Below the pieces are notes generated by a model that was given only the letters and a program-made list of their open reading frames with translations, did no database searches and had not been told where the DNA came from. A stretch of 64,000 nt of DNA, from assembly GCF_014190805.1 (NCBI RefSeq), contig NZ_JACHVQ010000001.1, positions 1,736,001-1,800,000 of the forward strand. Direction: 5' to 3'. Shown here in pieces: positions 42,849 to 51,388 of this stretch. The position numbers were made by a program, and so were the translations under genes. The DNA is from Flexivirga oryzae (lineage in GTDB: Bacteria; Actinomycetota; Actinomycetes; Actinomycetales; Dermatophilaceae). Positions within the stretch are counted from its first letter, which is position 1, and every line of letters starts with the position of its first letter.

Positions 42849-43683
42849 GGGCGCGGGCGATCATCTGGTGGCCCTGCTCCTCGAATGGCTCGTCGCCGAT
42901 GAGGTGTGCCCAGACCGCAGTGTTGATCGCCTCGCGCAGGCGTTCCCGGAACCAGGCGCCGGACTCGCGGGGATCCGCGCCATACCCCTCGACGAACGCC
43001 GCCTCGCGCGCCGGGTCCTCGCGAAAGTCTCGTGCTTCCAGGCGAGTCCAGTCGGCCAGGACCGACCGCAGGGCAGCGCGTCCGAAGTCGATGACGCTGA
43101 TCCGGCCATCGTGCACCAGCCAGTTGCGCGGCTGCCAGTCGCCGTGTGTGGGCACCAGTGCCACCGGTTCGTCCGGCCAACCCATCACGATGCCGCGCAG
43201 TTCGGTCTCCAACTCCGGGGAGATGCGGTGCTCCTTGTCCAGATTCTGCAAGATCTTGGCGTTCTCCCGGGCCTCGTACGACGCGTCGATCACAGCGGGC
43301 TGGCCGTGCAGTATGGCGAGCAGCTCACCGGCTTGCCGAAAGGTGTCCGGGTTGCGCTGTGCGTCGGAGCCGAGGACCAGGTGACCCGGCAGGTATTCCG
43401 TGACAACGATCTTCGCGGACCGGTCACCGGCAACGAGTCGTGGTGCCCGACCAAGCGCGACCCATGGTGCGAGCCATTGTTCATGGGCGTCGAGTTCACG
43501 TGCGATGTGGTGATTGGTTTCGCCGTCCGCCTTGACGACGAAGCGCTGCCCTTGAGACTCGACCTCGAGGACGACGTTGTCGACCAGTCCCCAGCTGTGG
43601 TCACGAACAACGTGGAGATCGGGCAACCACTCCCGGAGGAGGTCGCGCTGCGTGTCCGTGAGTGTCGACAGAGAGCGGTCCAT
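42835..43683 (-). CDS. APH-type phosphotransferase (kinase-like)
   Basis: The 282-residue protein has the aminoglycoside/choline kinase core: QRFVVKADGETN (ATP Lys), VPTHGDWQPRNWLV (catalytic Asp) and ISVIDFGRA (metal Asp). Its substrate is unknown and drug resistance should not be assumed. With a thiamine-regulated transporter next door, a thiamine-salvage kinase is a thought, but the genes are convergent. A similar protein is at 49195. Confidence 0.85.
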   Translation of the reverse strand: MDRSLSTLTDTQRDLLREWLPDLHVVRDHSWGLVDNVVLEVESQGQRFVVKADGETNHHIARELDAHEQWLAPWVALGRAPRLVAGDRSAKIVVTEYLPGHLVLGSDAQRNPDTFRQAGELLAILHGQPAVIDASYEARENAKILQNLDKEHRISPELETELRGIVMGWPDEPVALVPTHGDWQPRNWLVHDGRISVIDFGRAALRSVLADWTRLEARDFREDPAREAAFVEGYGADPRESGAWFRERLREAINTAVWAHLIGDEPFEEQGHQMIARALNAS

Positions 43684-43707
43684 CGTTGAGACGGTAGCGT
43701 TGCCGTA

Positions 43708-44733
43708 ATGCGAAACAACACTCGACGCCGCGTGGTCACGGTGGGTGTCGCCGCAACTGCACTGGTCCTGGCCGCATGCTCCAGCAGTGGTTCGGGCGCC
43801 GCGTCGGTGTCGTCACCGATGTCCACGCCGGGCACTGCATCGACGACGCCGCGGACCACCGCACCGAAAGCAACCGCGCCGACAAGCAGCGCGCCTGCTG
43901 CACGGCGCGACCCACTGACCGGTCTCGCGCGGAACGGTAACCCGGTCATCGCCGTGAAGCTGGAGAACACGGCCGCCGCCATGCCGCAGTTCGGCCTGTC
44001 GGCAGCGGATCTCGTCTTCGTCGAAGAGGTCGAAGGCAGCTTGACGAGGCTGATGCCGGTCTACCAGTCACGTTTTCCACGGCGCGTCGAACCGGTCCGG
44101 AGCGTGCGCAGCACCGACATCGATCTCCTCCCGATGTTCGGTAAACCGCTGCTCGTCTACTCCGGGGTCGCCTCGCAGGTCCGGCCCAAGCTCAGCAATG
44201 CCTCGATCACGTTGGACTCCCAGGGGACGCGCGATCCGGGGCGGGTCGCGCCGCACAACCTCTACTTCGACCTGGCCGCGCTCTCGAAGCGCAAGGGGCT
44301 GCCGACATCCCGCGACATCGGATTGCGGTTCGGCTCGGCCACCCGCCTGAAGACGGCTACTCGGGAGACGCAGTTCACGGTGCAGATCGGGGGCGACCGG
44401 TTCTCGTTCTCCTACAAGGCAAACCGCTACCTGCCGAGCTGGAACGGTCGCGCATACACCGACAGTGGCGCTGGCGGTCAGCAGGTCACCGCCAGCAACG
44501 TGCTGGTGCTCAAGACCCGCACCGTGTCCGACGGTTACAAGGACCCGGCGGGAACCCCCGTGTACAAGACCGTGTCCGTCGGGAAGGGCTCCCTCACCCT
44601 CTACCGTGACGGCAGACGGGTGACCGGCACCTGGGATCGGACCGCGAAGAACAATCCGTTCAGGCTGCGCGACGACCGGGGTCGGCAACTGCAGCTTGCG
44701 CGGGGCAAGACCTGGATCCTGTTACAGAGCTGA
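43708..44733 (+). CDS. DUF3048 lipoprotein (YerB-like)
   Basis: The 341-residue protein has a lipobox (ATALVLAAC), a Thr/Ala-rich linker, then the DUF3048 domain: RNGNPVIAVKLENTAAAMPQ, GLSAADLVFVEEVEGSLTRL and FPRRVEPVRSVRSTDIDLLP. The role is unknown. TAGCGT at 43695-43700, seven bases upstream, suggests a leaderless mRNA. The membrane-protein gene follows one base after the stop. Confidence 0.9.
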   Translation: MRNNTRRRVVTVGVAATALVLAACSSSGSGAASVSSPMSTPGTASTTPRTTAPKATAPTSSAPAARRDPLTGLARNGNPVIAVKLENTAAAMPQFGLSAADLVFVEEVEGSLTRLMPVYQSRFPRRVEPVRSVRSTDIDLLPMFGKPLLVYSGVASQVRPKLSNASITLDSQGTRDPGRVAPHNLYFDLAALSKRKGLPTSRDIGLRFGSATRLKTATRETQFTVQIGGDRFSFSYKANRYLPSWNGRAYTDSGAGGQQVTASNVLVLKTRTVSDGYKDPAGTPVYKTVSVGKGSLTLYRDGRRVTGTWDRTAKNNPFRLRDDRGRQLQLARGKTWILLQS

Positions 44734-44734
44734 C

Positions 44735-45385
44735 GTGGACACGACCGATGCAGTGATGACCGACGCGGAGCGGGAGGCGCTCGGCCGCGCTCTCACACAG
44801 TCGCCGTTCATGCACCTGCGCGGCGGCGCCGGCTTCGGCTGCATCTCCTGGTTGCTCGCGGGCGGCCTGCTCACGGTCGTGCTGGGGAGCACGTGGAACC
44901 AGGCGGAACCCAACCGACCGCTGGTGAATTGGCCACTGGTTGCGGGTGGTTGGATTGCCGTCGTCATCGCAGTCTGCGCTGCCGGGTTCTACCTGTCGAG
45001 GCTGGCCAGCTTCTTCCGCAGTGTCCGGGCCTGGTCGACGGCCGAGGTGACCCAGCGGGCGCGGATCTTCACGCCGCCGAGCCCTCTCGAGACCACCTTG
45101 TCCACGTTGTCCGTGCAACAGGGGACCGGTCCCGGCGTGACCTGGGCGTTGGGTGCCGCCCTCATGCCCCCGTGCGGGCTGGTCGCGGCTCCGCTCTGCC
45201 TGGTGGTGATCGGCATCATTACCAGTGACTGGCGTTCCGGGCAGACCACCCTGTCCGGCTTGCAGCAGGTCGAGTTGGCCGGTGCAACAGTGGGATCACT
45301 CGTCGTCAGTTCGATCTTCGTGGTCGTCCTGGTCGGCTTCCAGAAGGCCGGCATGCGGCTCCGGCGACTGCACGCGGAGCACTGA
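44735..45385 (+). CDS. Hypothetical membrane protein
   Basis: The 216-residue protein has four predicted helices (about 40-58, 70-92, 140-162 and 185-205) and no family I recognise. The GTG start sits right after the DUF3048 stop, so it may share that transcript; an ATG seven codons on is an alternative. It ends one base before the convergent Fsr-like gene. Confidence 0.65.
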   Translation: MDTTDAVMTDAEREALGRALTQSPFMHLRGGAGFGCISWLLAGGLLTVVLGSTWNQAEPNRPLVNWPLVAGGWIAVVIAVCAAGFYLSRLASFFRSVRAWSTAEVTQRARIFTPPSPLETTLSTLSVQQGTGPGVTWALGAALMPPCGLVAAPLCLVVIGIITSDWRSGQTTLSGLQQVELAGATVGSLVVSSIFVVVLVGFQKAGMRLRRLHAEH

Positions 45386-45386
45386 G

Positions 45387-46550
45387 TCAGCGTCCGGGTT
45401 CCGGCATACGCAAGAACATCGAAACCCCTAGGGCGATCGCAGGAAGCACGAGCAGGACCGTCAACGCCATACGCAGACTGGTCGCGTCCGCGAGCCAGCC
45501 GACCAAGGGGTTGGCGAGCCCGCCGATGCTGACGGCGAGCCCCACCGTCACTCCGCTCGCGGTGCCGATCCGATTCGGCAGATAGTTCTGGCCGAGTAGG
45601 ACGAAAACACTGAACGGGAGATACGTCGCGATACCGGTAACGGCGACGCACACCATCGCCATCGGGGTGGACGGCGCCAGGAGTGCGCCGGACAGAGCGG
45701 GGATCGCCAGTGCGAAACCGCTGCGAATACTCACGATCGGACTGAACCGGTCACCCAGCCAACCTCCGACCAGGGTGCCGAGGGCACCGGTCACCAGGAA
45801 GACGGTGAGCGCGGCGTTGCCCGTTGCCTTGGACGTCCCGAGCTGATTGATGAAGTAGAGCGAGACGAACGACGTCACGCCGAAGAAGAAGATCGATCGG
45901 ACGATCACGATCGCTGTGAGTGTCGAGAAGGCGCGCCAGTCGTCGTCACCGCTGGGCAGTCGCGACTTCGAGCGGTGCTCCTCGCGCTGGTCGAGGGTGC
46001 GGCCGAGGGTCCGCGACAGGATCAGCGCCATCACGATCGCGGGCAGGACCAGCAAACCGGTGCCGTGCACCCCGAGCCAGAGCAGCACGGGTGTGGCGAC
46101 GAGGGTCCCCAGTGCATAACCGGCGTTTCCGCCGAGCGCGAAGACACTCATCGCGGTGTTGCTGTTGCCCGCCGCCTGCCGGGCGCCGCGGGCGGCCTCC
46201 GGGTGGAAGGCCGCGATGCCGAGACCGGACAGGGCGACCACCAGCCAGGTGAGGATGTATGACGGCATCAGCCCCGCCAGGGACGCGCCGACGCCGGCGA
46301 GCAGCATTCCTGCCGGCACCATCCAGCGACGCGAGCCGCGGTCGGCGAGCACCCCGAAAGCCGGCTGCGCCACGGAGCTGAGCACGGTGGCTGCGAGGGT
46401 GATGCCCGAGATCGCGGCGTAGCTGTAGTGCCGCTGGGACACCAGGAACGGCAACAGCGCAGGTATGACGCCCTGGTAGAAGTCGTCCACCACGTGCGCG
46501 CCCGCGACCAACGCCACTCCGCGGACATTGACGGGCGTCTTCTGGTGCAC
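45387..46550 (-). CDS. MFS transporter, fosmidomycin-resistance (Fsr) type
   Basis: The 387-residue protein has twelve helices and Fsr-type motifs: AHVVDDFYQGVIPALLPFL at the start, GVLADRGSRRWMVPAGMLLA after helix 2 and GLGIAAFHPEAARGAR. Substrates of this group include fosmidomycin and similar small molecules; export is probable. I chose the GTG giving MHQKTPVNVRGVALV. A longer frame to 46799 passes through repeats and is rejected. Confidence 0.88.
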   Translation of the reverse strand: MHQKTPVNVRGVALVAGAHVVDDFYQGVIPALLPFLVSQRHYSYAAISGITLAATVLSSVAQPAFGVLADRGSRRWMVPAGMLLAGVGASLAGLMPSYILTWLVVALSGLGIAAFHPEAARGARQAAGNSNTAMSVFALGGNAGYALGTLVATPVLLWLGVHGTGLLVLPAIVMALILSRTLGRTLDQREEHRSKSRLPSGDDDWRAFSTLTAIVIVRSIFFFGVTSFVSLYFINQLGTSKATGNAALTVFLVTGALGTLVGGWLGDRFSPIVSIRSGFALAIPALSGALLAPSTPMAMVCVAVTGIATYLPFSVFVLLGQNYLPNRIGTASGVTVGLAVSIGGLANPLVGWLADATSLRMALTVLLVLPAIALGVSMFLRMPEPGR

Positions 46551-46819
46551 CCTTCGACGGTAGAGGTGGTGGGTGCCGTAGTCCTGGCTGTATAGGTGAG
46601 TTCCGACAGCGTTTGCCGATGAGTTTCGACAGCACCCCGGGCTGCAGCGGGCCCGAAATGTAGGTGACTTTCGGCAGCACCATTCCGGTGGCGGCTGCTT
46701 GGACGACCTGTGCATGGCGCGAAACAGTGACACGTACGCGGGTAGGATCACCGCCACGACGATGGCTACTGACACGACCAACGTCGCGGTCCGGGGCATA
46801 CCGGGGGGACAACTGGTGG
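46551..46819. other. Gap with 44-bp repeat
   Basis: Apart from the repeat at 46593-46636 and a decayed further unit (GGTGACTTTCGGCAGCACC, about 46663-46681), no feature is seen. The promoters of the two divergent genes must lie here. Confidence 0.55.
46593..46636. repeat. 44-bp repeat, copy A (inverse of 49116-49159)
   Basis: The 44-bp element begins TAGGTGAGTTCCGACAGCG and ends GAGTTTCGACAGCACC. It has two imperfect direct units (TGAGTT(C/T)CGACAGC) and matches the inverse of 49116-49159 at 43 of 44 positions. Confidence 0.95.
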
Positions 46820-47449
46820 ATGATGAAACCTCAGATCTCCGTTGCCAATCTTAAGGGTCGATGCGTGGGTGCCTGGGTGAGGATTTGTATTCGTTGTCTG
46901 CAAGCAGCGGCGGCCGTGATGCTAGGAGCGACCCTGTACGGGTTGGGGGTCAGCTGGTCCGAGTCGGCCAACGGCCCTGTGACGCAGCCCGATTTCTCGA
47001 GCCGGGTCGGTACCTTTGTCGCTTCAGGAGCGTTGCTCTTTTTGCCGGTTCTTGTGCTGTCGGGCATCGTGCTTCTAGGCGCCATGCTGTCGACGAAGGT
47101 GGCGGATCGGCTCGCGGCAGGCCCTGAGCCCCAGACCTCTGCACGGTGGCAGAGCGCTCAAATCGAGACTGGGGTGCTTTCGGCCGTTTCGCTGGCTATC
47201 GGCGCCGTGATTGTCGTCGCCGGTTTGATCGGGGTTTCGGCGCCGCATAGTGACGTTCCGGCCGAGCAGCTGCGGAGTGCAGCGATCGGTTCCTTGGCGT
47301 GCGGCAGTGCGACGGTGTTGCTTGCGGTGGCGGGCCTGGCCGTGTGGTGGTCCGAGGCGGCCGCGCGACGGTCGGCAGCGGCACGCCGACTGTCAGCCAT
47401 GGCTAGCGACAGATTCGATGCTCCCAGCAGCACGACCGGCCAGCGGTAA
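46820..47449 (+). CDS. Hypothetical membrane protein
   Basis: The 209-residue protein has four predicted helices (about 29-45, 66-90, 116-140 and 150-175), a basic N-terminus and a Ser/Ala-rich tail. I recognise no family. It lies inside the 2.5-kb segment bounded by 44-bp inverted repeats and its composition looks a little less GC-rich than the neighbours. The ATG has a weak GGGGGGAC binding site. Confidence 0.6.
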   Translation: MMKPQISVANLKGRCVGAWVRICIRCLQAAAAVMLGATLYGLGVSWSESANGPVTQPDFSSRVGTFVASGALLFLPVLVLSGIVLLGAMLSTKVADRLAAGPEPQTSARWQSAQIETGVLSAVSLAIGAVIVVAGLIGVSAPHSDVPAEQLRSAAIGSLACGSATVLLAVAGLAVWWSEAAARRSAAARRLSAMASDRFDAPSSTTGQR

Positions 47450-47597
47450 GCGGGCCATGTCCTGGCCGTAACTGGCTGAATCATGTCTCGCAGGAACTTC
47501 CACCCTTTCCCCCGTATTTGGAGGTAGTGCGCGTATTATCACGCCCGCACGATGCAGCAACTTTGCGGCATCAATTTCGAAGGGGAACAGGGGATTC

Positions 47598-48378
47598 ATG
47601 AAGATTTTACGACGCATAGGCCTGGTCACCGGCCTGCTCGGCATTAGCAGCGTCATCGGCCCGGTCGCCACAGCTCACGCGGAAGTACCGCAGCACGCAA
47701 CAAATGTGATCAGAAACTACACGGCCTCGACTTCGAACGTCGGCCAGTGCGGCCGCGCCCTCTCGGCCCGGGTCGGTGCGTGGTCGTGCCCTGATGCCAC
47801 CGGGAGGAACCAACGCCCGGGAGGTGTCCCCGGCATCGATACCACCACCCTCCGGGGGCGGCGGGTGGTGTAGCACCAGTGGCGATGCGGAGGCGTGTTA
47901 CAACGAGAGTAGGACCGTCGCAACGGTCGATGGCAACGGTAACTATGGGTACGGGTCGAAGGTCCTTGGGGAAGTACACATGCACGTCACATTTTCCTTG
48001 AACGGCCACCGCGTGACCTCGAAGAGCAGCATCTCCCCTACCCACTCCGTCGAAAACTTTCTCTTTCAATCACAGTTGCTTCGTACAAGTTCCGGGGCTG
48101 AAGGGGCATCAGCCACGCACGTCGGTACAGAGATCGAATCCAAAGAGACGACGATCGCTGGCGGCAAGTCGTATTCGTGGAATGCCCCTGGTCTGTACAA
48201 CAACACGTACCGCTACTACGCGGGCGAAGTGGGCGGCAGCTGGGAGGTGAGCGGCTACCCAGGGTTCTGGTGGATGAACCTCCGCTCACCGATCTGGCAC
48301 TGCGCGAGTTCGACGTCGGCTTGCTACTTCGAATGGGACCTTCCGGCAGATGCGGCAGATGGTGGATACAACGCGTAA
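47598..48378 (+). pseudogene. Secreted protein with an apparent frameshift
   Basis: The gene starts with a clear signal peptide (MKILRRIGLVTGLLGISSVI, cleaved near AHAE) after a GGGGAACAGGGG binding site. The first frame ends at 47873; the second, open from 47776, continues with GWCSTSGDAEACYNESRTVA and DGNGNYGYGSKVLGEVHMH to 48378. Coding character passes from one frame to the other near 47800-47870, at G/C-rich runs. Either the gene is frameshifted or a base is miscalled. If repaired it would be a secreted protein of about 260 residues with four or more Cys and no known family. Confidence 0.6.
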
Positions 48379-48763
48379 TGAAGTCAGGACGTACCCGTTG
48401 CCGCGCACCGGGCATGTGCTCGACCGGGACGCTACGAACGGTCGGTATCGAATACGTCCTGCCGAGTCGTCTACCCAGGACTCGGCCGACGAGTCCTGGG
48501 TAGACGACCCCACGGACCTGTTCATCGGCGACGTCATCGTGGAGGAGCAGGGCCGCCGGATGGCCATCGCAGTCGGCGTCAGCGCGCACCCGCCCAGGTT
48601 TAGGGCACGAGTAGGGCACCGCGGTTGGCAGCCCTACGACGTCATATCCGACGGTCAACTCTGGGTTGCCGTGTACCCGTGGGAATGCACCCAGATCACC
48701 GTAACCGTCAACGGCGCCGCATCAGAGTTCGACCGCCCTCGACGCCGCTTCCGGCAGCGATAG
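48350..48763 (+). CDS. Hypothetical protein
   Basis: The 137-residue frame overlaps the end of the secreted protein. The C-terminal half (MAIAVGVSAHPPRFRARVGH, DGQLWVAVYPWECTQITVTV) looks like a beta-rich domain. No family is recognised, and a perfect 19-bp hairpin lies within the frame (48466-48508), which raises doubt about it. The start may be the ATG at 48350 or 48359. Confidence 0.45.
   Translation: MRQMVDTTRNEVRTYPLPRTGHVLDRDATNGRYRIRPAESSTQDSADESWVDDPTDLFIGDVIVEEQGRRMAIAVGVSAHPPRFRARVGHRGWQPYDVISDGQLWVAVYPWECTQITVTVNGAASEFDRPRRRFRQR
48466..48508. repeat. Perfect 19-bp inverted repeat
   Basis: GTCGTCTACCCAGGACTCG (48466-48484) and its exact complement (48490-48508) flank GCCGA. It could be a terminator of the secreted-protein gene 88 bases upstream, if the overlapping frame is not real. 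Confidence 0.9.
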
Positions 48764-49194
48764 CCTCGCAAGTCCTTCAGTGAGGTTTCTCACCAGTCTC
48801 TCGTCGCCTCTGGCGGGGCGGCCCGGCCGGGCCGAAAATGGTGTTTCCGGTCGCCCCCTGATGTCGGCAGCTCTTCGGTCCCCCGAGGCCGTTCAGCAGT
48901 CTGGCACTCGGAGCCGCGTGTGGGCCTTCAATGTCGCCGTCGAGCACGAGGACTAGATTCCGCTTCCCTTTGCGGCTCCTGCGGACGACCGGGCACCTCA
49001 GGTCTGCGTCGCCGAGGGTGCTCGCCCGTCACGAGCAGCGGCGGTCAAGTCCTACGGCACGCGCAGGCCGGACTCAGCGGAGACGCTCACTGACATCCAA
49101 TCGGCTACATGCCCAGGTGCTGTTGAAACTCATCGGCAAACGCTGTCGGAACTCACCTACACGGCCATAGTCCGCTGCGGGTCCCGAAGACTGC
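48764..49194. other. Gap holding the second 44-bp repeat
   Basis: No gene is supported in these 431 bases. A 79-codon frame from 48931 runs into the repeat and has no coding look. The 44-bp repeat lies at 49116-49159. Confidence 0.55.
49116..49159. repeat. 44-bp repeat, copy B
   Basis: This is the inverse of 46593-46636 with one mismatch (GGTGCTGTTGAAACTCATCG, where the other copy has C). The two copies bound a 2.5-kb segment of orphan genes. Confidence 0.95.
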
Positions 49195-49947
49195 TCAGCG
49201 TGCGGCGCGCAGCACGTCGAACTCGCAGCCGGGGGAGTCCGGGTCGAAGCCGTGCTCGATCAGCCAGCGTGCCGCAAGCAGGCTGCGCGCCGACCACCAA
49301 CCGCGTATGACGTCGAGGTCGACCGGAGCGCCATATCCGGTCAATAGGTCGTGGAGGCGTTCTTCATGGCCGAGAGTCAGCGTCGCGAGATCGTAGAGCG
49401 GGTCGCCCTGGGCGCCTTCCGACCAGTCGAGCACACCGGTGATCTCCTCGTTGTCGTCGACGAACACATGCGCGATCTGCAGATCGCCGTGGGCGAATGC
49501 CGGCGTCCACGGGCGGAGCGCGGCCTCGGCGACCTTGCGGTTGCGTGAGACGAGCGCGGCCGGGAGTACGTCGTGCGCGATCAGCCAGGAGCACTCCTGG
49601 TCGAGTTCCGCTGCGAGCTCGTCGTGACCCGGGGCGGTCCACGGTGGCAGCGGTGCCTCGTGCAGCTTTCGTATGGTGGCGCCGGCCGCGACCCAGGCCG
49701 CCGGAGGAGCGCTCAACGGTTCACCGAGCTTTCCGAGCGGCTTCCCGGGAACCGTTGCGAGAGCGAGCACGGAGGGCTGGTGCCAGAGCACCTGCGGTGT
49801 CGGGATAGGTGCGAGATCCATTGCGATGATTTCGTGTTCGATCCGTGCCGGATCCGCGTCGACCTTGAGAAACACGTTGCCCACACGCAGCGTGGTCCGC
49901 TCCGAGTGCGCGACGACGATCTCGATCTCAGGCACGCCAGCAAGCAT
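49195..49947 (-). CDS. APH-type phosphotransferase
   Basis: The 250-residue protein has FAHGDLQIAHVFVDD with the catalytic Asp and ITGVLDWSEGAQGDP with the metal Asp, as in aminoglycoside/homoserine kinase-like enzymes. Its substrate is unknown. It starts 26 bases from the divergent mazE gene, so the promoters overlap. Confidence 0.85.
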   Translation of the reverse strand: MLAGVPEIEIVVAHSERTTLRVGNVFLKVDADPARIEHEIIAMDLAPIPTPQVLWHQPSVLALATVPGKPLGKLGEPLSAPPAAWVAAGATIRKLHEAPLPPWTAPGHDELAAELDQECSWLIAHDVLPAALVSRNRKVAEAALRPWTPAFAHGDLQIAHVFVDDNEEITGVLDWSEGAQGDPLYDLATLTLGHEERLHDLLTGYGAPVDLDVIRGWWSARSLLAARWLIEHGFDPDSPGCEFDVLRAAR

Positions 49948-49973
49948 ACGGATCGCAATGGCATACTTGTGGC

Positions 49974-50210
49974 ATGTCTCGCATACGACTCAGCACCACG
50001 GTCGACTCGGACCTGTTGGACTCTGCGCGTCGCCTCCGGTCCGGCCTCACGGACGCGGCTCTCATGGACGAAGCCCTGACGTCGCTGCTCGCGAGTCACC
50101 GTGCCGCAGAGATCGATGCGAACTATGCCGCGTACGACGAGCATCCACTCGACGAACCCGATGAGTGGGGTGACCTGGCATCGTTCCGACGCAACGTCGC
50201 AGCCTCGTGA
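49974..50210 (+). CDS. mazE: MazE-type antitoxin
   Basis: The 78-residue protein starts MSRIRLSTTVDSDLLDSARR, a ribbon-helix-helix DNA-binding fold, and has an acidic tail (DEHPLDEPDEWGDLASFRRN) that would wrap MazF. CATACT at 49962-49967 ends six bases before the ATG, suggesting a leaderless transcript. The stop overlaps the toxin start (GTGA). This is the first of five toxin-antitoxin modules. Confidence 0.85.
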   Translation: MSRIRLSTTVDSDLLDSARRLRSGLTDAALMDEALTSLLASHRAAEIDANYAAYDEHPLDEPDEWGDLASFRRNVAAS

Positions 50211-50536
50211 ATGCCGTGCCCCGGCGTGGCGAGGTGTGGTGGTGCGAAATGGCCGAGATCGGACGTAGACCGGTCGTCGTGCTGTCGCGGGACGCGGTGA
50301 TTCCCCGACATCGTCGGGCACTCATCGCGCCGTGCACCACAACCATCCGCGGGTTGGTGAGCGAAGTCGTCCTCGAGCCGGAAGACGATCCGATCCCGCT
50401 GCGATCGGCGGTCAACCTCGACTCCGTCGAAAGTGTGTCGCTCGCGGTGCTGGTCGAACGGCTCGGACGCCTCAGTGACAGCAGAATGCGGCAGGTGTGC
50501 GAGGCCCTTTCGGTCGCTGTCGACTGCGGAGGTTGA
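50207..50536 (+). CDS. mazF: MazF/PemK endoribonuclease toxin
   Basis: The 109-residue protein shows the MazF core: RRGEVWWCEM, RPVVVLSRDAVIPRHRRALI and SAVNLDSVESVSLAVLV. It cleaves RNA at short motifs to stop growth when MazE is degraded. It starts with GTG inside the antitoxin stop, the usual antitoxin-first order. The catalytic Arg and Thr segment is intact, so the toxin is probably active. Confidence 0.9.
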   Translation: MNAVPRRGEVWWCEMAEIGRRPVVVLSRDAVIPRHRRALIAPCTTTIRGLVSEVVLEPEDDPIPLRSAVNLDSVESVSLAVLVERLGRLSDSRMRQVCEALSVAVDCGG

Positions 50537-50605
50537 GCGTCCGGGGAGTGCACTTGAGTTTCCTGGAACTAGCTCGCTCGATCCGTCCGCAGTTTCGGTC
50601 TGGAG

Positions 50606-50639
50606 AAGACCTTGATTAAGGTCTTAAAGTTTGTACTAT
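50606..50639 (+). promoter_or_regulatory. Promoter and operator of the Phd/RelE module
   Basis: TTGATT (50612-50617), 16 bases, TACTAT (50634-50639) form a sigma-A-like promoter, and the start codon follows six bases later. An inverted repeat AAGACCTT-GATT-AAGGTCTT (50606-50625) covers the -35, the expected place for self-repression by the antitoxin. Confidence 0.8.
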
Positions 50640-50645
50640 TGACGC

Positions 50646-50924
50646 GTGAGAACGTTATCGATCAGCGCGGCGAAGGCGAAGCTGAACGAGCTCGTTGACG
50701 ACGCCGCACGCACGCATGAGCACGTCACGTTTACCAAGAACGGTGCGCCGGTGGCCGTCATGATTTCTGCGGATGAGTGGGAGTCGATTCAAGACACGTT
50801 GTTCTGGCAGTCTCAGCCCGGGATCCGCGAAGACCTCGCGCAGGCCGACGACGACACTGCCACCAGCAACACTGTCAGCGCTGACGACCTGCGTACCCGG
50901 TACGGCTTGCCGCCGGTGCGATGA
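50646..50924 (+). CDS. Phd/YefM family antitoxin
   Basis: The 92-residue protein starts MRTLSISAAKAKLNELVDDA and has KNGAPVAVMISADEWESIQD, typical of the Phd/YefM fold (DNA-binding dimer). Its acidic tail (DLAQADDDTATSNTVSADDL) binds the toxin. The GTG is the start of a leaderless transcript from the promoter above. It overlaps the toxin gene by ATGA. Confidence 0.9.
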   Translation: MRTLSISAAKAKLNELVDDAARTHEHVTFTKNGAPVAVMISADEWESIQDTLFWQSQPGIREDLAQADDDTATSNTVSADDLRTRYGLPPVR

Positions 50925-51199
50925 GCGATGAGCGGTTGTGGCGCGTCGAACTGACATCGCCAGCAATCCGTGATCTAGGCCGGATCCCGCCTCGGTACGC
51001 CAGCGCGATCGTCGAGTTTCTGACCGCAGTCCTGCCGATCGACCCGCCTCGCATGGGCAAGCCGATGCACAACGAACTCGAAGGTCTTCAGGGAGCCCGG
51101 CGTGGTGACTATCGCGTGCTGTACCGGATCGATCAGGAACAAAATGCCCTGTTCGTGATCCGGATCGACCACTGTGGACGTATTTACAGGACTCGATGA
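50921..51199 (+). CDS. relE: RelE/ParE family mRNA interferase toxin
   Basis: The 92-residue protein has the RelE fold: WRVELTSPAIRDLGRIPPR, LEGLQGARRGDYRVLYRID and a C-terminal HCGRIYRTR with the basic cluster. Toxins of this type cut mRNA on the ribosome. It resembles the mycobacterial RelBE pairs. A small lipoprotein frame overlaps its stop by ATGA. Confidence 0.9.
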   Translation: MSDERLWRVELTSPAIRDLGRIPPRYASAIVEFLTAVLPIDPPRMGKPMHNELEGLQGARRGDYRVLYRIDQEQNALFVIRIDHCGRIYRTR

Positions 51200-51339
51200 G
51201 CCGAATCCGAGCCAGGGTCGCGGGCTCGACGCTCTTGTTCCTTGTGGTCTTGGTAGCTGGGTCCGCCCTCGCGTGCGCCGGTTGTGTCACTAGTAGTAGT
51301 GGAGACCCTGCGTATCAAGGTTGGTCGTATTCGACTTGA
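51196..51339 (+). CDS. Small predicted lipoprotein overlapping relE
   Basis: The 47-residue frame starts with the ATG overlapping the relE stop. It has a basic start and a hydrophobic core (STLLFLVVLVAGSALAC), a lipobox-like end (ALAC or CAGC), and a tail SSSGDPAYQGWSYST. It may be a third gene of the module or chance. A similar tail (QPAYQVPAYSAE) follows the vapC stop at 52057-52140 without the signal part. No family is known. Confidence 0.5.
   Translation: MSRIRARVAGSTLLFLVVLVAGSALACAGCVTSSSGDPAYQGWSYST
51294..51335 (+). repeat. Direct repeat flanking vapBC, copy 1
   Basis: The 42-bp segment shares CCTGCGTATCAAG exactly, and most other positions, with 52095-52136 (TAGTAGTGGAGA... versus TACTACTGGACA...). 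The two copies flank the vapBC module. Confidence 0.75.
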
Positions 51340-51370
51340 ACCCGTGGAACGGCGCGTCGCGGGCTGTATT

Positions 51371-51387
51371 CTCGGCTATACTCCGAG
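51371..51387 (+). promoter_or_regulatory. Promoter/operator of vapBC
   Basis: TATACT (51377-51382) ends six bases before the vapB ATG, so the mRNA is probably leaderless. CTCGG and CCGAG (51371-51375, 51383-51387) form an inverted repeat around the -10, a likely VapB site. Confidence 0.7.
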
Positions 51388-51388
51388 T

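Noticed and set aside
42835..43683. Aminoglycoside resistance gene
   Set aside because: Only the general APH kinase fold is visible; it is too common among metabolic kinases to infer resistance.
48931..49170. 79-codon plus-strand frame
   Set aside because: It runs into the 44-bp repeat, has Arg/Ser-rich noise composition and no ribosome binding site.
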